Assembly: GCA_030741175.1 (NCBI GenBank)
Contig: JASLVT010000087.1
Location: forward strand, 1-6,074
Direction of reading: 5' to 3'
Source: Porticoccaceae bacterium
GTDB taxonomy: Bacteria; Pseudomonadota; Gammaproteobacteria; Pseudomonadales; Porticoccaceae
Length of the DNA stretch: 6,074 nt
The notes beneath the pieces were generated by a model. It did not search any database, was not told where the DNA came from, and worked only from the letters and a program-made list of their open reading frames with translations. Numbering within the stretch: position 1 is the stretch's first letter; the number at the start of each line of letters is the position of its first letter. The translations under genes and the position numbers were made by a program. This document shows, piece by piece, positions 1 to 6,074 of the stretch.

Positions 1-647
1 GGGCCGGTAGGGCGTGTGCAGGGTTCACATCCAATGCTAATAAATCCGCGTTCATGCAATGTGTTAAACGGGACATTATTGCTACGGATATAGTCCCAGA
101 CTTGCTGAGATGTCCAGTTCGCTAGTGGATTGTATTTGGTCAGGCTATCATTTTCTCGAGCGAAAGCCTTGTCATCTTGAATTACAGGGACAGCAGCACG
201 CGTACCAGGGCTCTGATCGCGACGTTGACCGGTTATCCAAGCATCGACAGTAAGGAGTTGTTTGCGCAATGGCGCGATTTTACGGATTCCACAGCATTCT
301 TTGTGATCATCCTCATAAAAGCTGAATAGCCCTTTTTCTTTGACTAAAGCCTCTACGGTAGCACTTTCAGGCATCACTACATCAATGGCAATATTGTAGT
401 GCTGGCGGACCTTCTCGATAAATTGATAGGTTTCTGCGTGGAGACGACCGGTGTCCAGCGAAAAAACTTTTATATCTGAACGAATTTTATGCGCCATATC
501 AATAAGCACGACATCTTCTGCGCCGCTGAAAGATACCGCGATATTGTCATGATTTTCCAACGCATAACGCAGTATCTCCTGAGGCGATTGACTGGATAAG
601 GTTAGATCTATATCTGCGATACTAATTGAGGGTGCGTTGGTACTCAT
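1..647 (-). CDS. cysH: Assimilatory adenylyl-sulfate (APS) reductase, [4Fe-4S] type, C-terminus cut by window edge
   Basis: The reading frame opens with ATG at 647 on the minus strand and runs 215 codons without a stop to the left edge. It reduces activated sulfate to sulfite in the cytoplasm, with thioredoxin as usual electron donor, in cysteine biosynthesis. Visible motifs: the nucleotide-binding loop SFSGAED (residues 39-45), SLDTGRLH (63-70), a Cys-Cys pair at 118-119 followed by [16 protein letters not shown] (139-150), and CEPCTRP with Cys207 and Cys210. The paired cysteines plus the CxxC are the ligands of the iron-sulfur cluster that, in this family, marks enzymes preferring APS over PAPS; the E. 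coli type lacks them. The C-terminal tail with the catalytic ECGLH-type cysteine should lie beyond the window; I infer roughly 25-30 residues are missing. Only a weak purine-rich ribosome site (AGAGAG) precedes the start. The neighbour thrH is divergent. Confidence 0.95.
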   Translation of the reverse strand, partial: MSTNAPSISIADIDLTLSSQSPQEILRYALENHDNIAVSFSGAEDVVLIDMAHKIRSDIKVFSLDTGRLHAETYQFIEKVRQHYNIAIDVVMPESATVEALVKEKGLFSFYEDDHKECCGIRKIAPLRKQLLTVDAWITGQRRDQSPGTRAAVPVIQDDKAFARENDSLTKYNPLANWTSQQVWDYIRSNNVPFNTLHERGFISIGCEPCTRPTG

Positions 648-703
648 GGAATGCTCTCTAAATATGGGTTTGATTGGCTAGTAATGCCGACAAATTGGGC
701 GCC

Positions 704-732
704 ACTATACCAAAACAGTTATGTTGTTAATA
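704..732 (-). promoter_or_regulatory. Candidate cysH promoter
   Basis: Read on the minus strand there is a good -10 box, TATAGT (704-709), but at 17-base spacing only a poor -35 (TATTAA, 727-732). Transcription would begin near 697, leaving a leader of about 50 bases before the cysH start. A strong -10 with a weak -35 suits an activator-dependent promoter, and cysteine-pathway genes in related bacteria are usually activated by CysB; no CysB site can be assigned from sequence alone. Confidence 0.35.
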
Positions 733-735
733 AGA

Positions 736-755
736 ATAAGCGGCTATAGCCTTAT
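736..755. promoter_or_regulatory. Near-perfect palindrome between cysH and thrH, candidate operator
   Basis: ATAAG, then one extra C, then GGCTATAGCC, then TTAT. Without the extra C at 741 the element would be a perfect 18-base dyad. It sits about 40-60 bases upstream of the expected cysH start point and about 85 bases before the thrH start. The core GGCTATAGCC is itself fully symmetrical. Its minus-strand reading, GCTATAGCCG followed by CTTAT, recurs closely at 4529-4542 upstream of the ETF genes. A protein-binding site is the likeliest role; a short hairpin is possible. The regulator is unknown. Confidence 0.4.
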
Positions 756-781
756 AACTTTTAGCTTTGTTCTAACTTCAA

Positions 782-810
782 TTGCACAGGGTAATTAATT
801 TGCGTAGCAT
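782..810 (+). promoter_or_regulatory. Weak candidate thrH promoter
   Basis: TTGCAC (782-787) and TAGCAT (805-810) are separated by exactly 17 bases, and the -10 ends 30 bases before the thrH GTG. Both boxes match the sigma-70 consensus only in part. An alternative -10, TATAAC (753-758), matches better but has no recognisable -35; it would place the palindrome core in its spacer. Confidence 0.25.
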
Positions 811-840
811 GTGCCGTCTACGTTTTGTTGAGGATATTTT

Positions 841-1458
841 GTGGAAATCGCGTGTTTAGATCTTGAGGGCGTTTTAGTGCCTGAAATATGGATTGCCTTT
901 GCCGAGAAAACCGGTATCGAAGAACTAAAAAAGACAACAAGAGATGAGCCGGACTATGATGTGTTGATGAATTATCGACTCAATATTCTTCGTCAGCACG
1001 GTCTTGGTCTCAATGAGATTCAGCAGGTGATTGCGGGTCTTAAACCACTTGAAGGTGCTGTTGAATTTGTTGATTGGTTGCGCGAGCGCTTTCAGGTCGT
1101 CATTCTATCTGACACTTTTTATGAGTTTGCCAGTCCGCTAATGGCTCAATTAGGCTACCCCACATTACTTTGCCATCGTCTGGAATGCGATGCTGATGGT
1201 ACCGTAGTTAATTATCGTTTGCGTCAAGCTAATCCTAAACGTCAAGCTATCGTTGCCCTTAAAAGTATCTATTACAGAACTATAGCGGCGGGGGATTCGT
1301 ACAATGATACGACTATGCTGGCAGAGGCTGATGCGGGAATTCTTTTCCATGCGCCTGATAATGTAATTGCCGAGTTTCCACAGTTCCCTGCAGTCCAGAG
1401 TTTTGACGAATTAAAGCGGGAGTTTATCCGCGCTAGCAATCGGTCTTTAAGTCTCTAA
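841..1458 (+). CDS. thrH: ThrH, phosphoserine phosphatase / homoserine phosphotransferase (HAD superfamily)
   Basis: A 205-residue protein of the haloacid dehalogenase superfamily, the same length as I recall for Pseudomonas aeruginosa ThrH. That enzyme removes phosphate from phosphoserine and can transfer it to homoserine, linking serine and threonine synthesis. The HAD motifs are all present: DLEGVLVPE with nucleophile Asp7 and Glu9 (motif I), Ser90-Asp91-Thr92 (motif II), Lys133 as the probable motif III lysine, and GDSYND at 151-156 (motif IV). Glu9 in place of the usual second aspartate is characteristic of the phosphoserine phosphatase/ThrH group. The start is GTG at 841, preceded by TTGAGGA (828-833) at a suitable 7-base gap, and the first residues match the family N-terminus directly before motif I. 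It is probably the first gene of an operon with the TetR and DUF1285 genes, 34 bases ahead of the former. In P. aeruginosa thrH is also, from memory, next to cysH. Confidence 0.92.
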   Translation: MEIACLDLEGVLVPEIWIAFAEKTGIEELKKTTRDEPDYDVLMNYRLNILRQHGLGLNEIQQVIAGLKPLEGAVEFVDWLRERFQVVILSDTFYEFASPLMAQLGYPTLLCHRLECDADGTVVNYRLRQANPKRQAIVALKSIYYRTIAAGDSYNDTTMLAEADAGILFHAPDNVIAEFPQFPAVQSFDELKREFIRASNRSLSL

Positions 1459-1479
1459 TAACTATTGAGTTGAGGGTTA

Positions 1480-1500
1480 ATGAGCACAGAGTATGAGTAG
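1480..1500 (+). other. Six-codon open frame overlapping the TetR gene start
   Basis: ATG at 1480 opens a frame encoding MSTEYE and stops with TAG at 1498-1500, three bases past the ATG of the TetR gene (1493). The best ribosome-binding sequence here, TTGAGGG (ending at 1476), is only 3 bases before this ATG but 16 before the TetR ATG, so neither spacing is ideal. If translated, termination at 1500 would leave ribosomes on the TetR start and allow reinitiation. Such a short frame can easily arise by chance. Confidence 0.25.
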
Positions 1501-2170
1501 TCAATCATCCAGCACCGATCGTATCCGTGAGAAGAAAAAACTCTTTCTTGATCGCGAGCAGAGGATTATAGATGCGGCTCTAGAGCTGTTCTTGTCAGAG
1601 GGGATTGATCGAGTCACGGTATCTAAAATTGCCGCTGCCGTCGGCATAGGTAAGGGGACAGTCTACAAACACTTTTTAACCAAAAATGAAATCCTGATAA
1701 GGATTATGCTCGATTATGAGCACAACATTACGAATTGTTTGGCCGTTGGAATCACTAAAGCTCAAAGTGGCGATCCCGGTGCTGCGGCCAAGGGCTACTT
1801 TGAGGCGCGTTTGGCGCGGCCTGAATTAGATCGATTGGTTCAGCACCTAGAGGTTCGACTATCTGAAGTGGAGGACATTGCGCCCCAACTAGAGCAACTG
1901 CATCAGCTTCGACGCTCCAATGAGGATTCGCTAAACGGTCTTATGAGCGAATTGATTGAAAAAGGCGTACTCGAGGATGTACCACCGCATTTTCACTATC
2001 TGGCCTGCTGGGCCTTGGCTCAGGGCGCCGTCGAATTGGCATTTAACAAAAGCTGGAACTATCGCACTGATAGCAAAGAGTTGATGGAATTTATATCCAA
2101 TATTGGCGTGACCATGGGTAATCGCGGCCAGTATCATAATGTGGATGGCAATAAAACGGGCAGTAAGTAA
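1493..2170 (+). CDS. TetR/AcrR-family transcriptional regulator
   Basis: A 225-residue cytoplasmic DNA-binding protein. A charged N-terminal arm (to about residue 20) precedes the TetR_N domain: REQRIIDAALELFLSEG (21-37), then the helix-turn-helix V-S-K-I-A-A-A-V-G-I-G-K-G-T-V-Y-K-H-F (43-61), with the hallmark GTVYKHF. Residues from about 80 on form the variable ligand-binding and dimerisation half and give no clue to the ligand. The ATG at 1493 is the only usual start before the domain, since an in-frame TGA lies at 1481-1483, but its own ribosome site is poor. It follows thrH by 34 bases and overlaps the DUF1285 gene by one base, so the three are probably co-transcribed. The P. aeruginosa chromosome, as I recall, carries a similar TetR-DUF1285 pair close to its ETF genes, so control of those genes or of its own operon is a fair guess. 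It should not be named PsrA on this evidence. Confidence 0.9.
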   Translation: MSSQSSSTDRIREKKKLFLDREQRIIDAALELFLSEGIDRVTVSKIAAAVGIGKGTVYKHFLTKNEILIRIMLDYEHNITNCLAVGITKAQSGDPGAAAKGYFEARLARPELDRLVQHLEVRLSEVEDIAPQLEQLHQLRRSNEDSLNGLMSELIEKGVLEDVPPHFHYLACWALAQGAVELAFNKSWNYRTDSKELMEFISNIGVTMGNRGQYHNVDGNKTGSK

Positions 2171-2763
2171 TGTCAAAATCTGGTGCTTCAGGAAACGGTC
2201 TTGAGGTGCTGTTTGCCGACCTTCTTGAACAGCAAGCACAATCGACAAAGCAACCCCCAGTCCACCTTTGGAATCCCGATAAAAGTGGCGACATGGATTT
2301 GCGGATTGATCGCGAGGGTCAATGGATTCATGAAGGTGATCCCATCAGGCGCCCAGCTTTGGTCAAATTATTCGCTAGCATTCTCAAACGAGAAGGGGAT
2401 AACTATTTTCTGGTGACACCTGTTGAGAAATGGCAAATCAATGTCGATGTAGCACCATTTTTTATGGTATCCGCAGAGAAATTATACCGCAGTGGGGAGC
2501 AGGCTATTCAACTCAGGAGTATAAGTGGTGATCACTTGTTGATCGGTCCCAACAATCCATTGTGGGTGGATTATGATGAGGCCAATAATCAGCCTGTTCC
2601 GCTGGTAACAGTAAGAGATAATCTGAACGGTCTATTAAGCCGATCTTTATATTATCAGTTAGTCGATTGGGCTCATATGGAGAGTAACGATGACGGAAGT
2701 CAGACGCTAAGATTGCGCAGTATGGGCGTGGACTATTTGCTCGGTCATTTGACCTCAGAATGA
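2170..2763 (+). CDS. DUF1285 family protein of unknown function
   Basis: A 197-residue protein that I recognise as DUF1285 (PF06938). The family core is clear: PPVHLWNP (29-36), GDMDLRIDREGQWIHEGDPI (40-59), RRPALVKLFASILKREGDNYFLVTPVEKW (60-88, shown here as the conserved block), then NVDVAPF (91-97). The C-terminal half has NPLWVDYD (129-136), LNGLLSRSLYYQLVDWA (152-168) and SMGVDYLLGH (184-193). There is no signal peptide or membrane helix, so it is probably cytoplasmic and soluble. Structures exist for family members, but I know of no established activity. Its ATG shares one base with the TetR stop (TAATG) and no good ribosome site is visible, which points to translational coupling. A strong hairpin terminator follows within 20 bases, so it closes the operon. 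Confidence 0.88.
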   Translation: MSKSGASGNGLEVLFADLLEQQAQSTKQPPVHLWNPDKSGDMDLRIDREGQWIHEGDPIRRPALVKLFASILKREGDNYFLVTPVEKWQINVDVAPFFMVSAEKLYRSGEQAIQLRSISGDHLLIGPNNPLWVDYDEANNQPVPLVTVRDNLNGLLSRSLYYQLVDWAHMESNDDGSQTLRLRSMGVDYLLGHLTSE

Positions 2764-2780
2764 AATCATACAGTGATAAT

Positions 2781-2811
2781 AATAAAGGCGGCCATTGAGG
2801 CCGCCTTTATT
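2781..2811. terminator. Symmetrical intrinsic terminator between convergent genes
   Basis: A perfect 13-base-pair stem: AATAAAGGCGGCC (2781-2793), loop ATTGA (2794-2798), and GGCCGCCTTTATT (2799-2811). The GC-rich upper stem runs into A/T ends on both sides, so each strand reads TTTATT after the stem, followed by GTTT on plus and ATTATC on minus. It begins 17 bases after the DUF1285 stop and ends 13 bases before the ETF-ubiquinone oxidoreductase stop, so it can end both convergent transcripts. Confidence 0.88.
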
Positions 2812-2824
2812 GTTTGGCGGTAGT

Positions 2825-4465
2825 CTACATATTGGGATAGTTAGGACCACCGGCACCCTCTGGGGCGACCCAATTGATATTCTGACTGGGTTCCTTGATA
2901 TCACAGGTTTTACAGTGAACACAGTTCTGTGCATTGATTTGAAATCTTGGGCTACCATCGTCGTTTGACACAATCTCATAGACACCGGCAGGGCAGTATC
3001 GCTGCGCTGGTTCATCATAGAGTTCAAGATTTTTACTGATCGGCAGTTGTGCATCCGCTAGCACCAAATGACAGGGCTGATCCTCTTCATGGTTTGTATT
3101 TGACATAAATACCGAGGAGGCCTTGTCAAAACTCAACACGCCATCGTACTTTGGATAGTCAATTTTTGCGCACTCGCTCGCCGGCTTCAAAGTTTCATGA
3201 TCGGCGATCTTGTCGCGCATAGTCCATGGGAGCAACCCATTAAAGATATTAATATCGATAAAGGCATATGCCGAACCGAGAATACTGCCAAATTTATGCT
3301 GGGCTGGACCAAAGTTACGTTGCATATGTAATTCTTTGTAGGCCCAAGATGCTTTATAGGCCGCCGCATATTCTTGTAAATCGTCGTTTTGCTTGTCAGC
3401 CGCTAATGCCTCAGCTACCGTTTCTGCAGCGATCATGCCTGACTTCATGGCCGTGTGACTACCTTTGATCTTGGCAAAATTCAATGTGCCAGCATCATCA
3501 CCAATCAACAGGCCGCCGGGAAATGACATTTTGGGCTGAGATTGTAAGCCACCTTTAAGTATTGCCCGTGCACCATAGGTCAGGCGTTCGCCACCCTCAA
3601 GATGTTGCTTTATCTCTGGATGGTGTTTGTAACGCTGAAATTCATCATAGGGGCTAACATGAGGGTTACTGTACGATAGGTTAGTGATCAGTCCCACTGC
3701 AACTTGGTTGTCCTCTAAGTGGTAGAGAAATCCTCCTCCGAGCGACTTACTCTCATCCAGTGGCCAGCCGGCACTATGGACTACTAGACCTGGTTGATGC
3801 TTTTCCGCTGGAATTTTCCATAGCTCTTTGATGCCGATACCATAATGCTGAGGATCTTTACCGGCATCCAAGGCATATTTTGCAATCAATTGCTTACCGA
3901 GATGCCCACGGCAACCCTCCGAGAAAAGGGTGTACTTGGCGCGTAACTCCATACCTTGCATATAGGAGTCTTTTTGCTCGCCATTATGGCCAATACCCAT
4001 GTCGCCAGTGGCGATGCCAAGCACTTCATTGTTATCGCCATAGAGGACCTCGGCTGCTGCAAAACCGGGAAACACCTCCACGCCAAGATTTTCAGCTTGC
4101 TCCGCAAGCCAGCGGCAGAGCTTGCCAAGGCTTATCACATAGTTGCCGTGGTTATGCATAGTTTTGGGAGCAAATAAGCCTGGCACTTTTAGCCGTTTCT
4201 CAGCACCGGTAAACACAAAAATCTGGTCGCCGCTAACAGCTGTCTCAAGCGGCGCACCCATGGCTTCCCAGTCGGGAAATAATTCATTGAGTGCAGTGGG
4301 CTCAAATACTGCACCAGATAAAATATGTGCACCCACCTCGGAGCCTTTTTCAACCACACAGACAGATAGTTCGGCATTGACTTGTTTTAGACGACAAGCG
4401 GCAGCTAATCCAGCGGGACCGGCACCAACAATAACCACGTCATAATCCATAAATTCGCGTTCCAC
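2825..4465 (-). CDS. etfQO: Electron transfer flavoprotein-ubiquinone oxidoreductase (ETF-QO)
   Basis: A 546-residue membrane-associated iron-sulfur flavoprotein that oxidises reduced ETF and reduces ubiquinone, feeding electrons from fatty-acid and amino-acid oxidation into respiration. The FAD-binding Rossmann motif GAGPAG is at residues 14-19, with the ribose-binding acidic residue near Glu39. The second FAD region contains PGGLLIGDDAG and GSHTAMKSG (about 317-343). The C-terminal [4Fe-4S] domain has Cys491 (YCPAGVYE) and CVHCKTC with Cys515, Cys518 and Cys521, ending in the family tail GGPNYPNM. I chose GTG at 4465: GGAG (4473-4476) lies 7 bases upstream, the resulting N-terminus (MEREF-MDYDVVIVG) fits the family, and length is close to the roughly 550 residues of relatives. 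The upstream in-frame ATG at 4519 would add 18 unconserved residues and overlaps a candidate promoter. It is divergent from its partners etfBA. Confidence 0.96.
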   Translation of the reverse strand: MEREFMDYDVVIVGAGPAGLAAACRLKQVNAELSVCVVEKGSEVGAHILSGAVFEPTALNELFPDWEAMGAPLETAVSGDQIFVFTGAEKRLKVPGLFAPKTMHNHGNYVISLGKLCRWLAEQAENLGVEVFPGFAAAEVLYGDNNEVLGIATGDMGIGHNGEQKDSYMQGMELRAKYTLFSEGCRGHLGKQLIAKYALDAGKDPQHYGIGIKELWKIPAEKHQPGLVVHSAGWPLDESKSLGGGFLYHLEDNQVAVGLITNLSYSNPHVSPYDEFQRYKHHPEIKQHLEGGERLTYGARAILKGGLQSQPKMSFPGGLLIGDDAGTLNFAKIKGSHTAMKSGMIAAETVAEALAADKQNDDLQEYAAAYKASWAYKELHMQRNFGPAQHKFGSILGSAYAFIDINIFNGLLPWTMRDKIADHETLKPASECAKIDYPKYDGVLSFDKASSVFMSNTNHEEDQPCHLVLADAQLPISKNLELYDEPAQRYCPAGVYEIVSNDDGSPRFQINAQNCVHCKTCDIKEPSQNINWVAPEGAGGPNYPNM

Positions 4466-4516
4466 TCTTATTCTCCATCGGCTTATTTGAATATTGGGTA
4501 TGTAGTTTAACGCCAT

Positions 4517-4545
4517 CATATACGCTTAGCTATAGCCGTTATCAA
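4517..4545 (-). promoter_or_regulatory. Candidate ETF-QO promoter
   Basis: On the minus strand, TTGATA (-35, 4540-4545, five of six consensus bases) and TATATG (-10, 4517-4522, four of six) are separated by exactly 17 bases. Transcription would start near 4510, giving a leader of about 45 bases before the GTG at 4465. The spacer contains the motif CGGCTATAGC, so a bound regulator would block or remodel polymerase binding. Confidence 0.5.
4529..4542. promoter_or_regulatory. Motif GCTATAGCCG-TTAT, shared with the cysH-thrH intergenic region
   Basis: Plus strand reads GCTATAGCCG followed directly by TTAT. The minus strand of 736-750 reads GCTATAGCCG followed by CTTAT, so ten bases are identical and the TTAT is shifted by one. 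The core GGCTATAGCC is symmetrical there and GCTATAGC is symmetrical here. It lies within the spacer of the candidate ETF-QO promoter. A shared operator is possible; two copies within 6 kb are not enough to prove it. Confidence 0.35.
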
Positions 4546-4603
4546 TAATGGTAATTTTCAAGCGGGGTGGCTGTTTTGGCCTGACTAGATGGTCGAAAAT
4601 GAG

Positions 4604-4615
4604 AGTTTGTAAACT
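4604..4615. promoter_or_regulatory. Short dyad AGTTT-GT-AAACT upstream of etfB
   Basis: Five-base arms AGTTT and AAACT around a 2-base centre, about 105 bases before the etfB start. Size and placement would suit a TetR-type operator. The published PsrA-type motif, as I recall it, has the arms in the opposite order (CAAAC then GTTTG), so this is not a PsrA site by that definition. I see no convincing sigma-70 promoter for etfB in 4546-4721. Confidence 0.2.
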
Positions 4616-4721
4616 TGATTTATTAAGGTGATCTAGGCACTATGTCGGCCTCAAAATTTGGCAGGGCCTCACATATTTTTGCGCCCTTAACTCTATTTTC
4701 CACTGACTCAAAGGGGTGACC

Positions 4722-5474
4722 ATGAAAGTTCTGGTAGCCGTTAAGCGCGTTGTTGATTACAACGTCAAGGTTAGACCGAAGTCCGACAATACAGACGTTG
4801 ATTTGGCCAATGTTAAAATGTCGATTAACCCATTTTGCGAAATTGCTGTTGAAGAGGCAGTTAGGCTGAAAGAGAAGGGTGTCGCGACAGAGATTGTTGC
4901 GGTATCAGTTGGTCCTCAGCAGGCTCAAGAGCAGTTGCGCACTGCATTGGCACTGGGAGCTGACAGAGCAATTCTTGTCAACACCGATGATACGTTAGAA
5001 CCATTGGCAATTGCCAAGTGCTTAAAAGCGGTATGTGATTCCGAGTCTCCAGATATTATTTTGTTAGGTAAACAAGCGATTGATGGTGATAACAATCAGA
5101 CTGGTCAGATGTTGGCAGCTTTAGCAGGTTATGGGCAGGCCACTTTTGCCTCTGAGTTGACTGTAGAGTCTGGCAAGGCCACCGTTACACGAGAAGTCGA
5201 TGGCGGTTTACAGACCCTCGCGTTGACGTTGCCTGCAGTGGTAACCGCTGATTTGCGTCTCAATGAGCCGCGTTATGCCTCTTTGCCCAACATTATGAAA
5301 GCCAAGAAGAAGCCGTTGGACACAACTACACCGGCGGATTTGGGTGTTGAGACCGCCGCGCGCGTCAGCTTGCTCGGTGTTGAGCTACCCGCTGAGCGTC
5401 AAGCTGGGATTATGGTTGAGGATGTTGCTCAGCTAATGGATAAATTGAAAAATGAAGCGAAGGTGATCTCATGA
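4722..5474 (+). CDS. etfB: Electron transfer flavoprotein beta subunit
   Basis: A 250-residue subunit that pairs with EtfA to form the soluble FAD- and AMP-containing electron carrier accepting electrons from acyl-CoA and related dehydrogenases. The N-terminus [20 protein letters not shown] is typical, followed by [21 protein letters not shown] (about 33-53). The nucleotide (AMP) region includes [15 protein letters not shown] (116-130). The dehydrogenase recognition loop [15 protein letters not shown] is at 184-198, with Leu188 matching the leucine that docks into partner dehydrogenases in the human protein. I chose ATG at 4722, not the in-frame GTG two codons upstream (4716), because AAGGGGTGA (4711-4719) is a strong ribosome site spaced for 4722 and includes that GTG, and because the family begins MKVLV. 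The stop overlaps the etfA start by four bases (ATGA). Confidence 0.97.
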   Translation: MKVLVAVKRVVDYNVKVRPKSDNTDVDLANVKMSINPFCEIAVEEAVRLKEKGVATEIVAVSVGPQQAQEQLRTALALGADRAILVNTDDTLEPLAIAKCLKAVCDSESPDIILLGKQAIDGDNNQTGQMLAALAGYGQATFASELTVESGKATVTREVDGGLQTLALTLPAVVTADLRLNEPRYASLPNIMKAKKKPLDTTTPADLGVETAARVSLLGVELPAERQAGIMVEDVAQLMDKLKNEAKVIS

Positions 5475-6074
5475 GTATTCTAGTTATCGCTGAACATGAC
5501 AATAGCAGTCTCAATGTTGCTACCCTTAACTCAATCACTGCCGCACAAGCAATTGGTGGTGATATCGATATATTGGTTGCTGGTAGCGCCTGTCAGGATG
5601 CGGCAGGGCAGGCCGCGCAGGTTGCCGGAGTGAATAAGGTATTGGTAGCCGATAGCGCAGACTATGCCAATGCTTTAGCTGAGAATGTTGCACCATTGAT
5701 TGCTGGGGTTGGCGCCGGTTACAGCCATATATTGGCGACAGCGACCACCACAGCCAAGAATATTATTCCACGTGTGGCAGCTCTGATGGATGTTCAGGCT
5801 ATTTCTGATATTAGCGCTGTGGTGAGTGCTGATACCTTTAAGCGCCCCATTTATGCCGGTAATGTGATTGCTACAGTGCAGTCTTCCGACAGCATCAAGG
5901 TTCTCACTGTGCGCGGTACGGCTTTTGATGCCGCTGCCCCAGAGGGTGGCTCTGCTAGCATTGAAGCGGTATCTGAAGCGCATAATCTCAATGTATCGGA
6001 ATTTGTTGGTGAAGAAGTTGCCGTTTCAGATCGCCCTGAATTGACTGCCGCAGGTATTGTCATTTCTGGTGGTC
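5471..6074 (+). CDS. etfA: Electron transfer flavoprotein alpha subunit, C-terminus cut by window edge
   Basis: The ATG at 5471 overlaps the etfB stop (ATGA), with AAGGTGA just upstream inside etfB, so the two are translationally coupled. The frame is open for 201 codons to the right edge. The N-terminus [20 protein letters not shown] and the segments [29 protein letters not shown] (about 86-114), [14 protein letters not shown] (124-137) and [10 protein letters not shown] (143-152) are characteristic of the EtfA N-terminal domain. The frame ends in [14 protein letters not shown], just where the FAD-binding domain with its GGRG motif begins. Family members are about 310 residues, so roughly a third, including most FAD contacts, is outside the window. 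EtfA binds FAD and passes electrons on to ETF-QO. Confidence 0.96.
   Translation, partial: MSILVIAEHDNSSLNVATLNSITAAQAIGGDIDILVAGSACQDAAGQAAQVAGVNKVLVADSADYANALAENVAPLIAGVGAGYSHILATATTTAKNIIPRVAALMDVQAISDISAVVSADTFKRPIYAGNVIATVQSSDSIKVLTVRGTAFDAAAPEGGSASIEAVSEAHNLNVSEFVGEEVAVSDRPELTAAGIVISGG

Noticed and set aside
1931..2294. Minus-strand open frames across the TetR-DUF1285 junction
   Set aside because: Both plus-strand genes are recognisable families and account for the region; the antisense products resemble nothing I know.
2526..2540. Dyad-like AAGTGGTGATCACTT stretch in the DUF1285 gene
   Set aside because: It is short, imperfect and inside coding sequence, with no promoter nearby; chance is the simplest explanation.
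2755..3054. Minus-strand 99-codon open frame overlapping the ETF-QO C-terminal region
   Set aside because: It lies in another frame of the clearly conserved iron-sulfur domain of ETF-QO, shows no family resemblance and includes the terminator sequence.
3880..4445. Plus-strand open frames of 73 to 100 codons antisense to ETF-QO
   Set aside because: The opposite strand encodes uninterrupted conserved ETF-QO sequence; these frames have low-complexity, unrecognisable products and no ribosome sites of note.
4607..4646. TTGTAA or TTGATT with TATGTC as an etfB promoter
   Set aside because: TTGATT to TATGTC has 20-base spacing and TTGTAA has no matching -10 at 16-18 bases, so no pair is convincing.
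5675..6063. Minus-strand open frames antisense to etfA
   Set aside because: The plus strand encodes conserved EtfA throughout; these are compositional shadows.
1..6074. Defence system, mobile element, CRISPR or riboswitch
   Set aside because: No repeated spacers, recombinase or nuclease genes, direct repeats at boundaries, or long structured leaders were seen; the genes are core metabolic ones with uniform composition.

Overview
The window reads as a stretch of chromosomal core metabolism from a gammaproteobacterium of moderate GC content. The closest relatives suggested by protein likeness are Pseudomonas-like and marine Cellvibrionales/SAR92-type bacteria. This rests on remembered family sequences: the [4Fe-4S] type of CysH, ThrH, a DUF1285 protein beside a TetR regulator, and ETF-ubiquinone oxidoreductase divergent from etfBA are all typical of pseudomonad-like genomes. 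No search was run, so the genus is open. There are no transposases, integrases, CRISPR arrays, tRNAs, rRNAs or phage genes.

Layout, left to right. Positions 1-647, minus strand: most of cysH (assimilatory adenylyl-sulfate reductase), cut by the left edge. Positions 648-840: a divergent intergenic region with candidate promoters and a near-perfect palindrome. Positions 841-2763, plus strand: a compact probable operon of thrH, a TetR-family regulator and a DUF1285 protein; the last two overlap by one base. Positions 2764-2824: a strong symmetrical hairpin, probably a terminator serving both convergent transcripts. Positions 2825-4465, minus strand: ETF-ubiquinone oxidoreductase. Positions 4466-4721: a divergent intergenic region. 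Positions 4722-6074, plus strand: etfB and the first two thirds of etfA, overlapping by four bases and cut by the right edge.

The right half forms one functional unit. EtfA and EtfB make the soluble heterodimeric flavoprotein that collects electrons from acyl-CoA and related dehydrogenases. ETF-ubiquinone oxidoreductase passes these electrons to the membrane quinone pool. The left half handles sulfur assimilation (CysH) and phosphoserine/homoserine phosphate chemistry (ThrH), both linked to cysteine, serine and threonine supply. The TetR protein and the DUF1285 protein have no function that can be read from sequence alone; their place next to the ETF genes makes a link with fatty-acid or amino-acid oxidation possible but unproven.

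I did not find a convincing new biological system. The items most worth a second look are a 10-base motif (GCTATAGCCG, followed closely by TTAT) shared by the two divergent intergenic regions and lying inside a good candidate promoter for ETF-ubiquinone oxidoreductase, a six-codon open frame overlapping the start of the TetR gene, and two start codons that differ from the longest reading frame.
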